Shown here piece after piece: positions 23,500 to 38,469 of a DNA stretch of 64,000 bases. Both the position numbers and the translations under genes were made by a program. The notes under the pieces are model-generated. The model saw nothing but the letters and a program-made list of their open reading frames with translations. It was not told the DNA's origin and searched no databases. Numbering within the stretch: position 1 is the stretch's first letter; each line of letters opens with the position of its first letter. This DNA is from Populus alba. Lineage: Eukaryota; Streptophyta; Magnoliopsida; Malpighiales; Salicaceae. Where the stretch lies: positions 8,214,333 through 8,278,332 of the forward strand of contig NC_133293.1 of NCBI RefSeq assembly GCF_005239225.2. Direction: 5' to 3'.

Positions 23500-26400
23500 T
23501 CAGATGTTACTGCCATCTTGGTTGGTTGGGATGCTATCTCTTCCACTGCTTTCTACCCTTTCAAGAGGCTGGTAGTTTGATCTCACGTTCTGGAAAAGCA
23601 AAACATAAACAGATGAATATCTGAGCAAGCATGGAGACTGGTGATTATGTAAAGCCTGTGGGAATACTCAACACTAGCAGTTTAATAAATGGACAAAAGA
23701 CTAAAGAGTGAATCACTCCAACAATGTTGTACTGAATATTTGGAGGATTACAGCTACTGATTGTGTAAAAGCTTTCAGGGGCACAGATACGTGCAACTTT
23801 TAATAAGGAGAGAGAATTAATTGGCCACATTTACCACATGTAACCATCAAGGAAATCAAATATATTATTTACTCTAATCAACTGGATGAAAATAATCATT
23901 TGACAAAATGGTATGTACCTCAAGCAGTGTGATGTAATAGAAATCCTCCATATGCTGCATAAGCCCACTTCCATCTCGAATTGAACGGAATATATTTATT
24001 TCAGTCTGCAGTATTTTCTCAATGAGCTCCTTCTCGCCTTTCATCTGCTCAAAATAATCACAGTCAATGCTCACTAACCATATTGGTATTTCAGACGACT
24101 ATAAAAATGAGAAACTGAATGCTGCCTGCATGGACGTTGTTTTAGAAACAACTCTTATTATAATTATCACTGTTCTAACAAGATCCTAAAACTCTTTCAT
24201 CAATATTCAAAACGTATATTCTTCCTCTCAACATGCACTGGGAACCCTTTTGCTAATGAATAGTCAGTTTAGGAACCACTAGTTCAACTTGGGATCCACT
24301 ATCTTGCATTCAAACAATATAGAAGGGACCAATAATTTGGATTAAACTGCATGTACAAACTAATTAGAGAGGTAGATTTAATAGCCAAAATACTACAACT
24401 AATATATAATTTTTTGTAGGTTCTCACAGCAACCAGTTTCTCTTTGTTAATATGAGTTAGATAGATTTCGGTTTCCTACACCTTCACATCGAGGTCAACC
24501 ATACAAATGATTAAGATGTGGAGCAAAAAAAATGGAGCAAGATTAAGAACAAGAAACATACAAATTCACTGACAACAACATCTGGTGTGGACTCCCCAAT
24601 GAAATCACCTTGGTAGCCATCTTTCAAAAGCTCCAAATTTACCTGAACAACACATTTTAAACTTGTATATAGCGGTACTCATAAGCTAATCTTAAAAGAA
24701 AAATAATCAATAATGGAAACTGTCATGCGTTCGTAACATCCCTTCCATAAGTAATGTCAACCACGGTCGAAGAGTTAGTATTGTCAACTACATGGACATC
24801 TTTCATATATATTTGCTTCTTTCTTTTTCTAAAAAAAGAAAAATTAAGAACTCTACTTTTGAGTCAGTGAGAGAGTTTTGAGTCCTGGCCTTTTTTATCA
24901 GTTGTGAAGAATTAACTTACAAAGGAGTAAACAATAAGAGTTTAAGGAGAAACTACAACTTTAATCAAATACATCAAACATGCAAATTCACTAATTCCAC
25001 TTGAGCTAAATTATGAAAGTCTCATCAATAGCTTCCCTTGCATGCCTGAAGCAATCAATCCGCAGTTTTCTAAGGAATGCCTGTTGGGCAACAGCAATGG
25101 TAAAGCTGCAGAAAGTTCTCAAGCACGCAAGGGAAATTGGGTCACTGAAAAACTCAAATTAGTATATCTGTGACAAATTCGGTGTTATGAGATGAATTAG
25201 GTCCAATGAAAGGAATTGGAATTCAAAAGACAAATCTTGAATTTAAAGAGGATGCCATCTATTCCATTATGGAAGATAACACACTATAGCTATATAAAAT
25301 GCATATCCAGAGACCAGAGGTTAATTTCACAGCATGCAGCAACTTCCATATGATTTCAGGGAAAGTGTAAAAAAAAAAAATTACCCACCAAAGCATCTTC
25401 TAGTTCTCCAGTTGCTAGATACACAGGTTGAGCTACATGGCAATAACCCATCAAGCGAGGAACAGTAGGGACAATGTCTCTGTGGTTCACAACCCTCCAG
25501 CTATCTTTAACTTTCTGCAAATGTAAGCATGACCATTTCAAACACTAACCATGGTTTTTTAGTGTCCAAGACAAAAAACAGGAGTAAAAAGACGTATCTT
25601 TATAAGTACACTCTTCTTACACGCACATTATGTATCAATGTCACATATGTATATGTTTCACACTTTCCCAAGCATCATGAGCACACAAGTATTATGTCCC
25701 AGGCCATGAGACCCAAAGGATATGAATGACACAGCCAGCAATGCATCATTTTTTCCCAGCTTAAATTCAGAAAATATAAAAGCAAGGGAAGGGATTTCTA
25801 ACGGATAAGCAATTGGGTGAAAAAATTAAACATGTATGTGCATTGAGTTTAAACTGAAGCAGACTAATAACATTAAGAGAGTAAGAAACCAAGAAGAAGC
25901 AGGGCCAATTCTCATCAACGTAACCTACCAGATGAATGAGAAGCAATTGGGTGAACAAATTAAACATATATGTGCATTGAGTTTAAACTGAAGCAGAATG
26001 TAAAATTGTTCTCTCTTTGATTTTGGAAGGAAGAATTCAGTCCTCTAAATACATGTAATAATCCCTAATTTACTGTCTCTAATCCCTGATTTGTAGTCTA
26101 TAATAAATACAATAAATACAAGATATTCTGTTACAATTTGGTTGCCATATATTGTTGATATTCTTGCCATAATATACACTGACAATAATATTGAGAGAGT
26201 AAGAAACCGAGATGTAGGGCCAGTTCTCATCAATGAGATGAGAAGGCTTTTCTTTTAAGAGCGTCCCAGAATAACAAATAAGGGAGACATATAAATTGAT
26301 GAGCCTCATCAATTAAGGCTATAGATATCAAGTCAGGAAAAACTCAGTAAGAATAGTGACTGCGACAAAAACAGAAGAATGAGAAAAATACTAGAAGCAA

Positions 26401-29400
26401 ACATAAGGTACATTTCACAGAGCTCTCTTGCAGTTGAGAAAATTGAAAGACCACCCTTGAATGTCAGACATGACACGATAACCTTATGGACAAGTAACTC
26501 GACAATTAAACCAAGTCATGAGATGCATCAAAGGGGACGTTGAAGCCACTTGCACATTTTTCTATTTGTGATTTTTTGGAGCTAGAGAGGAGATCCATGC
26601 AATTTCTTTGAACTGAAGGGAGATTCATAAAACTTACCCCAGAACATTTGTAACTTAAAACCTACAGTACTTGTCATGAGATCTATGCACTGTATCATGG
26701 GAGCTCACAGTCACAGGATAGTAAAGATATCTTATAGAAACCAGCTATAATTGGAAGTCCAACATTCTTCCCGGGTTTTCGTATAATTTTGCTGTAGTTT
26801 AAAAAAAAAAAAAAACATCTTCATGCAATAGTTGCCAGAAGATCAATATTAACTCAACTAAGTCTCAATTCCAATCTATTAGGGTCACTACATGGATCTG
26901 TCTCCTCCATTCATCTCTGTTATGGAGTCAGTAATCATGGACTAACTTTTTACAAGTTCTTGTGACTCCAGAACATCTTATATCAATTCAGCCCATTCCC
27001 CACATGCACAGTGGCAAAAAATTGATGTGAAATAAGAAAAAACAGTTTCCTTTTCAATATGTCATGAAATTACAGGAACATGAAAAGATTATAAAAAAAA
27101 AAAATCATATCCTTTCATAGAAGCAGAGAACAAAAGGAAAGACATGCACCAAAGACCAATTTGTAGTAAATATGTCTAATTGAACAAAGAAATCCAGAAA
27201 AACAAAATTTGAAAGAAGGAACCAGGTGCAGCTTTTAAGAAATGTGAGCTAGTGTCGTGAACAAGCAAGCAAGCGATATACCCACATGTAAATTATATGA
27301 GAAAAAGCGCACGCCCATCATGGTTTGACTTTAAGTTGTGCCAACAGGAAAAGGGAGAACTGCAACCCACCCATAAAAGAAATGTCTTGTGATTGAAAAC
27401 AATTTTAGCTACAATTAAAAATTTACAGTTACCTGATTATAAACTTCTGCAAACTTTTTGTTACCAACTCTAGGAGATCCAAAGTTATACATAGTCACAG
27501 AAATCGCACCACGCCTAACAAAAGTAGAATTCAATGTGTAATTGCATAATCTGTCAAAAGTGTCCATGTGCAAATGCAATGGACTCACCAGGCACTAGTA
27601 AGTAAAAGAAGGATGAACTTACTTTACTAGTTGACTCGATGAAAGTTCAAGAGCAAGCAAAGTAGCCAATGCACCGCCCAAACTATGACCAGTTACATAG
27701 ACATGCCATTTAAATGGTGGCTCAGCTCCATTATCTCTGTCAACAACGATTTAACATTTCAAAGAACAAATCTATAGAAATTTGCAAAGCTATTTTAAAC
27801 ATTACTCTGCTTTGAATGTAATGGGAAAAAAAGAACAGCTAGTGACTACCAGATGATAGATCTGCAAACGTTATCTCACAGACACAAGACAAAATATTGC
27901 AAAAATTTGAACCAAATTTCAAGACAAGAAGAATGAAAATCGATTCATTTAAGAGATACAAGGTACAAAATATCAAGAATGTATTTAAGATTACATGTTT
28001 AAGTTTTTAATCATACAAGCATATTAAAAAGCATCACCTATTCATGTATAATTTAATTGTGCACAAGCCAAAAACTATGACTTGAAAATACAGTTAAATG
28101 CACCTATAAAGATGCATGAACTTGTGCGCTAATGAATCCCCGATGGCAAGAATCCCAGAAAGTTCACTTTAGAAAAAAATCCACACTGGTCACATATGGA
28201 CTATATTAATTAGCAAAAGGACCTAGTGAAACCAACACTAAATGACTAAAAAATATATTAAGTTTAGTCAGCCTATATTTGTTATTAAAAATGTGAATGC
28301 ACTCATATCTTAAGCATGATATAACACTGGTTGTTGCCCTAGAAGATTCTTTAGGATTTTAAAAGAGAAGCATAAGATAGTTAAATAGGATTAAAAGCAC
28401 AACTTACACGTAGCTAATTAATAGTTTAATGATAGAGATGATTCGTATCCTGACTGAATCATAAGCACTTAAAAAACCACTATGAACCTGAAAAATTTGT
28501 AGCACAATCAAATACATCATAATCATTGACAGTAGTAAGAGAGAAATTGCACACGTTACTGGATGTATTCCGAATAATTACCAAATATACATATCATTTG
28601 CGTACCTGAACTTCTTGTTTAAAATCTCCACCAATCCTTTCAGGATTTAGCCTACAGAAGTAGAATGATGGTTAGCACAGAACTTATGTATAATAATGAT
28701 AAATAAATTGAGAAATGATAGAGAAACATAGTTCATGCAAATCAATTCTAGAGGCTCATGGATGATATAGTCACATTACAAGATTTTAAAAATAAAAAAA
28801 ATGCTTCAATAAAATGCGACTAGCAAGTTGAATTTGATTATGCATTGAGGAAATACAATAAAAGTATGCACCATTTAGTCATGGAATTACTGTGCAATCA
28901 CTTTGTCATTTATCACTCACTCTCCCATTCCCAATGTCTCTTTCTTTTAAAAGTAAAAGAAATTTTGCTGCAAGCAACGGGATTCATCACATGCACAGAT
29001 CCATGTCCACCAAATAAGTGCAGTGCACTATTCTCACAAAATGCAACTGCAACATAAGTTACACATACAAACAAACTGACCAGAAAGGATTACCAAAGTG
29101 AACCAAACAAATCCATGCATTTCTCTGGGTATGTGTGTGAACAAGGCATAATATGCGTAGGTATTTGACATTACCCTGTAGGAACTACCATTAAATCAGT
29201 TCGCAAATCCTTCCATCTTACCTGAAGAAATTAACAAAAATAAGCAATTTAAATAGAAAGCTAGATGACCCAACAGCACTGAGAGAAGTATAAAATTTAA
29301 CATACTTGTTCTGTGCCCCTGAAAGCAACAATTAATCTTTTCCTTGCATTGTCACGCCAAATTGCCACCTGCACTTTCCAACAACTTAGTGATAAATGAA

Positions 29401-32400
29401 ATGTAACCTCGTGGTGTTTCATCACAAATAATGAATCACAAGATTATCACAAGGAAGATGGCTTGTGTCAACGATATAAAAATATCACCTGTGTATCTGT
29501 GGATGAGTTGTCTAGAAAGCATATCTTCTCAAATTCAGACTTGATAAAACTTGAATGGCCCAGTGAAGTAGCAAGCATTGCCCAAGCCTCCATAGCACTT
29601 TCAGCAGTAGAAAAGAGTACTCTCATTTCCTCAGATTTCTTGTCTTCCAATGCGGTTCCATTCGAAGAGCTAATTAGCTTCTCACCATCAGAAGAACTCT
29701 TTCCTGAAACATTTTCTTCCTTATTTAATTTAGAAACAGCAGTAGTCAAAACCATCCATGCTCCCAGAACAGAATCAGTTTGCCTTAACAAATCCTGTGT
29801 CGCCTTCTTTATTTCTGGAAGTGAAGATTGAATCTTGCTTATGGTAAGTGGGGCACTTGCTTCATCACTGTCCACCTTCTGACCCTCTGGAATTGCAAGC
29901 CCTGACTCAACATAACCCGCTTCGGCAATCTTTTGTGACTGCAATCCAATTCTGTTCAATAAGTCAAACTCATCCCACTTTAATTCCAGAGAAACAGAGA
30001 AACCAAGTTTCTGAGCAACAGTTTGGCTGATAACATCAGCAAAGTTCTTCCAAAATTGTTTATCTGATTGCGTAGCTTCCCCAGCTTCTGTGGCACCCAA
30101 ATTATGTAAGCAGTCATTATCATCCTGGGATAATACCAAGTTACTGTCTCCATCACGGTTCGTGTCAAACACAGGGACTTCTGTGGTACTCTTTATTTCT
30201 GAAGGCAAAGGCATGTCCGACACAACAGCAAGGTTGGAATTCGCTGCACCCAAGTCCTTACTGTTTGAAACTTGATCCGTCCAAACGTATGGAACATTAA
30301 ATGACTTCAACTGCCCAAAAGCATATTCTACAAACTGACGTGCTGGCATGGTTTCTGAGCCAGCAACCATTTTTAGAGCTGATTCAAAACCATTTTTGCG
30401 AAGAAAATCTGACACAAAGGGGAGCCTCCACGGCCTTTTTTCTTCATTAATTTCATCAAAAGTCTTGTATTTAACCTGAAACCTTACAAGTAGCAAGCGT
30501 CAGTGATACAAATTCAACAACAACAAAAAAAAGTCCATCTTGGCAATAGATGGAATACAAATTAACAAGTGCAACTATAAAGCTCAAGAAAAAACAAGAA
30601 GAAAAGAATTTTATTGACTTAAACCACTGAGAAATTTTGGCACAGGAGAGAATCTTGACATGACTTAAAAGCATCAATCTACGTCAACAATGTTTCATTT
30701 GTTTTGTTTATTAACCAACAATAGGCTGCCAAGTCTCTGAATAAGGAGAAACAGTACAGAAAAGCTACCTGACTGTTTCTTTTGTTTTGTTTATTTATTT
30801 ATTGCAGAACTTTCAACAATGTTTCTGTGACTCAAGGAATTCTTTCAAGATTTGGATTTCAAAGTGGAAAACTAAAAAAAGAAGAGAAACAAAAGAAGAA
30901 CAAGCAAGATTGGGGAAAAAATGCGAGCCACTAACCCAACTCCAAATATATCAGAAATTGTCTCACAGCAAAACCCAAGAAAATATACAAATAGGTGATC
31001 AACATATTGCATTAGATAACAACTATCTTGAGTATTACATTGCAACATTGAATACTATGGAGTATTTCATTATTAACCTAGTTGACTAAAAGTTTCTTTC
31101 TAGTAACAGTTGAACTGCATTGTCATTATACAAGCGACTGGCAGTCTGCATCAGCAATAACCACCAATTACTAGAATTACAAGCAGAAAGCAGGCAGGCC
31201 TTACAGTAAAGAATATCCCCAAATATACCAATGCATTAAATCCATAAAAAAAAAATCTTGGTAGAAAAGTGGCATGCCAAGAACCTCCAATGATTAAGAA
31301 AAAAGAATGAGAAGCTCAACAAAAATCTTGCATTTTCAAATTATGCAGAGACTTTATTTGAGTTGTCCTAAGTGCTCAAAGAGAAACCAACACCTTACCC
31401 GAAGTAATGGTCCATATATCGATGTCAAACAAAAGGTTCACTGAAAGAAAGTTTAATATCCTCTCAAATGCATTTGAGACAATCCTGTATACTTGATTCA
31501 AAGAAATAACTTAGACTGTGATTCAATGCCTCGACAAAAGATTGAGAAATTATGTTGCAAGACACTCTAATTTAAGAAACTATAACAGGCCAAATCATGA
31601 TATTACTGGCCTAACCTACCAAGAGCATCACGATTAACAAACATGAGTGTGTTGATACTTGATGCCCAACTACCACATGGAGCCATTTTCAGTTGACTAG
31701 GTTTTGACCAAACAAAATCAGATCAATTACAGAACACAGCATGAGCAAACATAAGCCATTACCCACACAAAATAAATGCTGAAAGACTGGAATGTTAATA
31801 CACTTTGGGACTTTGGTTTACATAAACCCAATGGTTTACCAAGACTTGATGGGCAAAGCCAGCAAGGATTAACAACGCATCATTTCAAAGAGCATCAGTC
31901 TTTACTCTTGTTATACTGTTTTCACTCTTCCATTTTTTGTCTGTGATACCTTCTATTATACTCTTTCTAGACCTTTACGACCAAGCTTGTAGATATTGCT
32001 CACGATCCATAAGGCCTTTTTTAAGCTTGCAACAACCTTCACACTGATTAACTTCTCATTAAATCCATCTTCCATAAAACTGAGTTGAGGGAAAAAAAAC
32101 ACAACAGTGGTCATAGCAACGGCAGTCGTCAAACATTAGATTTCGGAGAAACTTGCAATCCAGAAATGCCTGTTTGTTCAATATGCTTTCATCCGAAGGA
32201 TTTACCTCCACTGTTTCACCGAACGTAGATTTAGTTAGTGCCCTTTGCCCTACACTATATTTCTTTTTCCCCCTTAAGGACTTTATTTCCTTTTTAAGGA
32301 CCTCATCTCTTCCAATGCCTTCCTATCATGTTTGACATATTTTCTGCAAAATTATCAGGTGAATAAATTAGCTAGGGTCCCAGACACATGATAGGATGGA

Positions 32401-35400
32401 AATCAAAGAACAACTTGAAGGAGAACAAGAGATGACATTTTAACCAAATGGCAACACCTAGACAGAAATTATAAATCGAAAGCAAGAAAAGTGAAAAATA
32501 AAATGTTAATTTAATGGGAAATGAAACACAACAGGCAGCATTATTACCCTGAACTTGGTGGACCTCCTAGCATCACATAGCAATGGTTGTACACTTTTAA
32601 GGTAGATACTCCTTTATCCACGTTGAAACACCATGCATTAAATGATAAATGGTATTATCAAAGTGAAAAGAGGAAGAAATATGAAAGAAAAAAAATAGCA
32701 GCAGGAAGACATGTTATATACTCTAAGAGCATGCAGATTCCAAGGAATTGTGTTTTTATGATATAACAAGCAGCAATATAAAAGCATTTTCCCCCACAGA
32801 ATACACATCGAAGTGCAATTCATGTATAACATAGCTGAAAGGAGGCTGAAGTACTCCAACCTATTGAAAAATTCCAAGATGATTCTTATGTTTGGTCCCA
32901 TGTTTGGACGTGAGCTTAAATCACTATAATCATAGTCCTTCATGATGTCGGATAAGTAAAATCTATTTTCAATACCCAATTAACTGAAAAACATCATATA
33001 GAGTCTTTGGGCTTAGATATTCAAAAACTTCCTTGCATTGACCCATGTTAGGGAAATTCCCATCAAACAAAGATGCAATGGTAGATGGCAACATGACCAA
33101 ACTCTGAAAAAAAGGAAAATATTTCTATGCCGATTCTCTAGGCACTTCTGCATTGAAATTTAAATTCAGAACGTGATTCCAGATTTGATGCTTTAAAATT
33201 TAGTATAGTTGAGCACACTGCTGTCATCAGACTCAGTGCATCAATAAGCTGATAGCTGTTTGAGCCAGATCAAAATGTTTAGGATGTGAAAAGCTGATAT
33301 GTTTAGAACTAAAGACCACCAGTCTCATAACTAATTGACTAAAAAGCAACACCTGGGACCCAAAGATGGATATTTCCAGGAGTTCCTTTCATAAGGACAC
33401 TGGAACTCTTATATGCAGCCACGAACCAAATAAGTTATGCGATAATCCTATTATTTTTTAAAAATACTAAAAACATGTTAAATTTCCCAATAACATCAGA
33501 GTATTAGGTGAAATAAGTTGTCATGCCTGCATGAATTTTTCCACTGCTAATTGTCTTAAATTTAAACCAGAGCTTGATGAGCCAGCCATGTCGAGGTGGA
33601 AGACACATAACAGGCTCAAAAGGGGGGAAATTTCATACAATTCCTTGAAGATTTAAACCGTACTAAAAAAATTCCTTCACTGCATGAACTTACCTCCAAC
33701 TGCAACTTTCCGCCACCGCCCATCCCTTCCAGTTCAACCACCACCTCATGCAAGTTTCCTGGAAAGGCACAAGCCATTTAATTATTTTGGTAGAAAAAGG
33801 TATGCAGTCCATATATCCAACCTTCATCTGCTTACTGCTTTCATACACATCGAATGAACTTGTACTTGTGGAATTAAACTAGCACACTTCAGTTCATGCA
33901 ATGAAATATCTTTTAGTAAGTCCAATCATCAATCTAACAACAAAAAAGTCATGCTAATTATTATTAAAATTTTACTTGCAGAAAATCACTGATCCAAGTA
34001 TAATGAAAAGCACGACACCTTTTCCCAAACAGTTCAGTGCATGCACAAGTTTTATTGAATCCTCACCGTCACAGAGGCTTTCCAGACCAATGCTTGTGTT
34101 CCCCATGCGCTTGTGTGGAGTTACAAGGTTTGCATCCCAAGCTGCAATCTGAAGCTCAAAAACACATTCAAAAGAATTACTTGTGAGTTGCAACTAAATA
34201 TAAAAATGATAACTTCCTATTCTGAGCACATCCTTCAATTGTATGCCTCAGATCATGTATTTGTATTGCACAAGATACTTCTGTCCTAATTGGTATGAAC
34301 AAAATTAGCACCAAAAATGTCATTAATACCAAACCAGTAGTGGAGGTAGCAGACTAAAAACAGGAATAAGATATGATAATTAAAGGAGATAATTGATCAT
34401 AAGGCACAATCCTTAATAGTATACCCTACTGGAACAAAGAGATCCTGCAAACCAATTATTTAAAAAGAATACCCCAAACAAGGATGACTGTAAGGCATGT
34501 TGATAGATGTACGTGAGAAGGTAAATTTAAAGATGCCAAGTCATAATTGGCTGGAAGGGCAACCAATGTAAAGGCACCTGCTGTAAGCCCTCTGTTGAGT
34601 GATGAAAGCCATTGGAGAACATTAACTATTTAAGCAAAAGAAGAACCCACGCATTCAATACTGCATGCACCTGACCATTTGGGCAATTTAAACAATGATA
34701 CCATATACTTTCTAACTAACTATAACCGTGTCAATTATACAGAGAATGTTTTCCCGAAGATCATTGCACTTTGAATACAGCTATCCTTTCCAAGCCATCC
34801 TCAACAAGTAACAGGCCTCACATCCACAACAATACAATGTGAAGTACATCCTAGATCTAGAAGCCAGTCTTTACATTCACATAGAAGAGAAAATTAGTTT
34901 AAGAGATATCAGACACCTTGTAAAGCCATGTCTTCAAACTATGTACATGTATAGATGGTAGAGATTAGTATTTAACTGCACAAAAAAAGTTGAGGAGCCA
35001 GTAATCTAAATTGTAGTACTGGAAGCATTAACTTTTATTTAGGGACAATAAATGGTCAAAGATTTTAGATTTAAAATGAATGAGAATTACTAAAGGACAG
35101 ATTTCTTTCAATAACTAAAATATAATTATTAAAGAGCAGAAAGGGAGCAACACTCGTACATGGGAAGTATAGAAGAGGGGGGAAAAACTTAAAAATAATA
35201 AAGAAAACTCTCTTATTTGAGACAGGTGAAAAATAAGTGGAAGAATCAAAAAACAAATTAACAAGTTAAAAATGTGATCTCAATTAAAAAGCGCTGGTCC
35301 TTGATCCATAAGCTTGATCCCTTTAAATGCTGGGTTGTTCCTCTCCTTCCACTCCAATTGCCATATTTTCCTTTCTTATAGGGATCTAGAGATGATTTGT

Positions 35401-38237
35401 TGTGTAAATTCAGAAACTTGTAAGTGATATTCATGCTCACTTTCAGAGTGACTATAATAAGCATTAGAATTTCAGAGTGACTATAATAAGCATTAGAATT
35501 TTTTAGACAAGTATGCTATTGGAATTTGCTCATTTCTGTACTTAAGTCAAAACAGCAGCTAGAAAGAATGATAAAAAGGGTATAGGAACTTGAAATGTGC
35601 CCCCAGCACACTCCCAAATGAGAAACAAACTTATAAATTCAGAAGGAATAAGAATTTACCTGAAGATTTTTGGTCGGAGGCAGCTTAATGTTAACGGTGA
35701 AGTCCTCGTTCCAAGTTGGCTTCTTTTTCCTGCCATCATTGAATGATTACTTGTATCAAATTGTTTTTAAATTGTTAATAGTTCAAGAGCAAACTTGTAA
35801 GATTTTGCTGCTTCTGCTAGATTGCAACTAGCACAGAACCCATAATATGATTGAGAAAGTATATCCTATGGAACAACCTAATGGTTAAAATTTTAGATTT
35901 TCAACATGGAGGTCTCAGGTGTAAATCATAGGATGAGTTGGTAGGAATTCGGGCTAACCTGCATCATGTAGTTGAAGGTCCAATGGGCCTTCCAATAAAA
36001 TGAAAAGGAATAAAAGTGATTGAGAAAGAAAACAACTATTAGTGGCATGATAGCTGTCTCCCAATAGAAATGGACAAAACATAGACCTAATTTTGGGCTT
36101 GAGTTTTAAAACAGTTCAGGAAAAATTTCCAGTCCATAAGACTATTCTGCAGTCCTAGCACAAGCATCCTCACAAAACTCAATATAAGCAATGGCTATCA
36201 CTCTAGCAGACCATAATAGCAAATATAGTACCACCTGGAACCACATTTCTCTGTGTTCCTTCTCCAATAGGGAAGGTATAGCTGCATTAAGTAAGGAGCA
36301 AAAAGCCATTTCAATGTGAAAATCAAGGATTGACCAAAATTTTGAAGAAAAAAGGCAATAGGATTGTGAGGCTAACACCAATATGTCATTTACCTCAGTA
36401 AATTGTGTTTCTTTTACAGAGGAGATTGTGATTACTGGATTCAGTAAGGCATAAAAAAATTTCAAGACGCAAGTGGTATCAGAGGTTGATGAAAAATCAA
36501 AACAATGGCAGATAGGGGTAGTAAACACTAGAACAACACTTCCATTCATCTCAGCAACAAATACCGGACACCAAAAATTAAAACAAGTGCATTAAAAGAA
36601 ATAAAAATCAAATTGGAATGAAATTCCTAGCAAGTTTAAGCAGACAAAGCGGGGTTCATAAAGATGAAGTAAAACAGAAGAAAATATAGAAAATGGGGCA
36701 TATACCATATGAAATTTTTTTTCTAACTTTACACTTCAGAGCAGGATTTCTAATAAAATAAGAGCATTAAACGAAATTCAGGTAAATGTTTCCTTTCAAA
36801 TATTTCCTGCAGAGTTAATGAAATTTATCGTTCATTCTCATTTCCATTAGAATCTCACATCCCCATGAATGCTGCTATGAAAAGTTGTAATTTATACTAA
36901 TTATTGCCTGGTCTTAAGCAAAGGAGCTCCAGCTCCAATTGCTTAGTTCAAAGGAGAAAGAAGAAAGCATATGCTATAAAGTGCATAAAATTTTCAACAT
37001 AATGAAAATTTTGAGAAGGATAAAGATTCAGTTTGTGTGTGAGAGAGAGATATGGAAATATCAACAGCTTACCCCCATTTGACCTTGCTTTTGACAACCT
37101 GACCATCCAGTTCCATAACCACATAAGGATCACTTGTTCCCTGGAAATACACCCGCAGTTTGATAAGTAAAGCTCTATATATGAAAATCAGAATGTGACT
37201 TTGTCAGTTCCTACATATAAACCTTGAATTCAAGGGAGGGGGGAACCAACAGAAAACACCAACTGGTTAGGGCCGTGCTTGTGTGTTTCCAGTTGCAGAT
37301 GCTTTCCATGTAGGCAAGCATAAAAACTTGCACATAAATCCTATTTCTCAATGCAAAAAGGATAAATTCAATGACGCACCCATGGATCCATGGCTGGCAA
37401 ATCAAAGCCCTTTTTCAATTTTATGAACAACTGGCCATCATATATCTCGCGTACAAACGACCTGCAGACATATCAATCAGATTTCAAGAAGAAAAAAATA
37501 GTATTCTATTTGATTCTATTATTTGCTGCTAAAATAATTTCCAGAAAAAAAAAGGTCTGGCTAGACATAATAGCAAGATGCATCTTCTCTGCAAACAACC
37601 AAGTAATGAATGTTTAAGCCTCTAGTATTACTAAAAACAGATGATCACATACTCTGAAAGATACACAGTCTTACAATCTGCAGCATCAACCTCGCGCTTC
37701 CCTACGTTTTCCTGATTAAAACAAAACAAACACACCAAATGAACATCAAATTACTCTGATTTTGTTACCCTGAATAGCAAGAGAGCAAAACGAGTGCCTA
37801 TTGAATTTCAAATTCTTTTTTTTTTCATGTGATTTTGCGGAAATTTTTATATTCAATTAAGACTTAAAATTGAAATTAAAAATGAATTAAGTATTAATTA
37901 CAGGGAGGCTAGTGTAGGCTTCGAAAGCGAAACCAGCAAGAACTACAGCTAGATTGATATCAAAAGGAGGCCGTTCCATCTCGTTCTCTTTCTCTTCTTG
38001 AACGGAAACCTCGTCAATCTCCGTATTATTTGTATTGTTCGCTTTAATAATACTCGACGAGAAAAATCCATGTCCGGTACCTCGGTAATGCTTCTTCTTC
38101 AAAGTTAAAACCCTAGCTTTCCAGGAAAATGAAGACGAAAACCGCCGGAAAAAGTTCAAATTTCGACTCATATGCGAAGTAGGAGTGAAACGGTGATAAA
38201 ATGTGTGGTTTAGGTGGAGAGAAGTTGCCATGGCCAT
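23500..38237 (-). CDS. Plastid-type C2-domain lipase, class 3 (867 aa, 18 exons)
   Basis: Exons: 37902-38237, 37653-37711, 37380-37461, 37073-37140, 35660-35729, 34067-34148, 33694-33758, 29489-30475, 29306-29368, 29175-29221, 28606-28651, 28408-28487, 27623-27736, 27433-27514, 25389-25514, 24562-24642, 23919-24044, 23500-23589. All junctions are GT-AG and the phases give an unbroken 868-codon frame. The start chosen is MAMATSLHLNH; residues 1 to about 65 are Ser/Arg/Lys-rich with few acids, like a plastid transit peptide. A C2 domain spans about 140-255 (GFDLPAMDPWGTSDPYVVME, KKPTWNEDF, IAAWDAN, the usual acidic Ca-binding loop positions). An acidic linker is encoded mainly by one 987-base exon. 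The alpha/beta-hydrolase follows: IVAFRGTE, GHSLGGALA (nucleophile Ser680) and HRDIVPTVP (Asp740), with CHVAQP (His753) as a candidate histidine. It probably hydrolyses membrane acyl lipids with C2-guided docking; substrate unknown. Confidence 0.93.
25808..26245. repeat. About 132-bp tandem duplication in a lipase intron, second copy split by an insertion
   Basis: Unit 1 (25808-25939) reads AAGCAATTGGGTGAAAAAAT, then GTGCATTGAGTTTAAACTGAAGCAG, then AGAGAGTAAGAAACCAAG and AATTCTCATCAACG. Unit 2 starts again at 25940, stops after CTGAAGCAGA (about 25998), and resumes at about 26179 with ATTGAGAGAGTAAGAAACCGAG and GTTCTCATCAATGAG. The gap is the LTR-like element. Confidence 0.8.
25999..26178 (-). 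mobile_element. Solo LTR-like insertion (about 180 bp)
   Basis: On the minus strand it runs from TGTATATTATGGCAAG to GAGAACAATTTTACA, with TG..CA ends and copia-like wording (AGGACTGAATTCTTCCTTCC). It interrupts the second unit of the local tandem duplication, so it is younger than that duplication. A clean 5-bp target-site duplication was not found, so the ends are tentative. The size fits a short-LTR copia or TRIM element. Confidence 0.6.
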
Positions 38238-38469
38238 TGGCCAGTGTCTTCTTTTGAGTGACGATGAAAGAAAGAAGAGGTCCGGCGGTAAATTTGGTTT
38301 TTGATAGTGGAAGGGCGTCATGATATTTTTCTTTTTTGGTTTGGGTGCATTACCGTGAAGACACGTGTACATAGTTAGACAAGGCAAGAGCAAGAAGGAT
38401 CGAGAAGAGAAAATTGTGGAACCAAGCTGGCAAACGGTCGTTTTTTCAGCGACCTTCCATTCACACACC

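Noticed and set aside
29463..29831. Plus-strand frame opposite the large lipase exon
   Set aside because: The minus strand carries the phase-consistent exon; the plus frame is antisense shadow.
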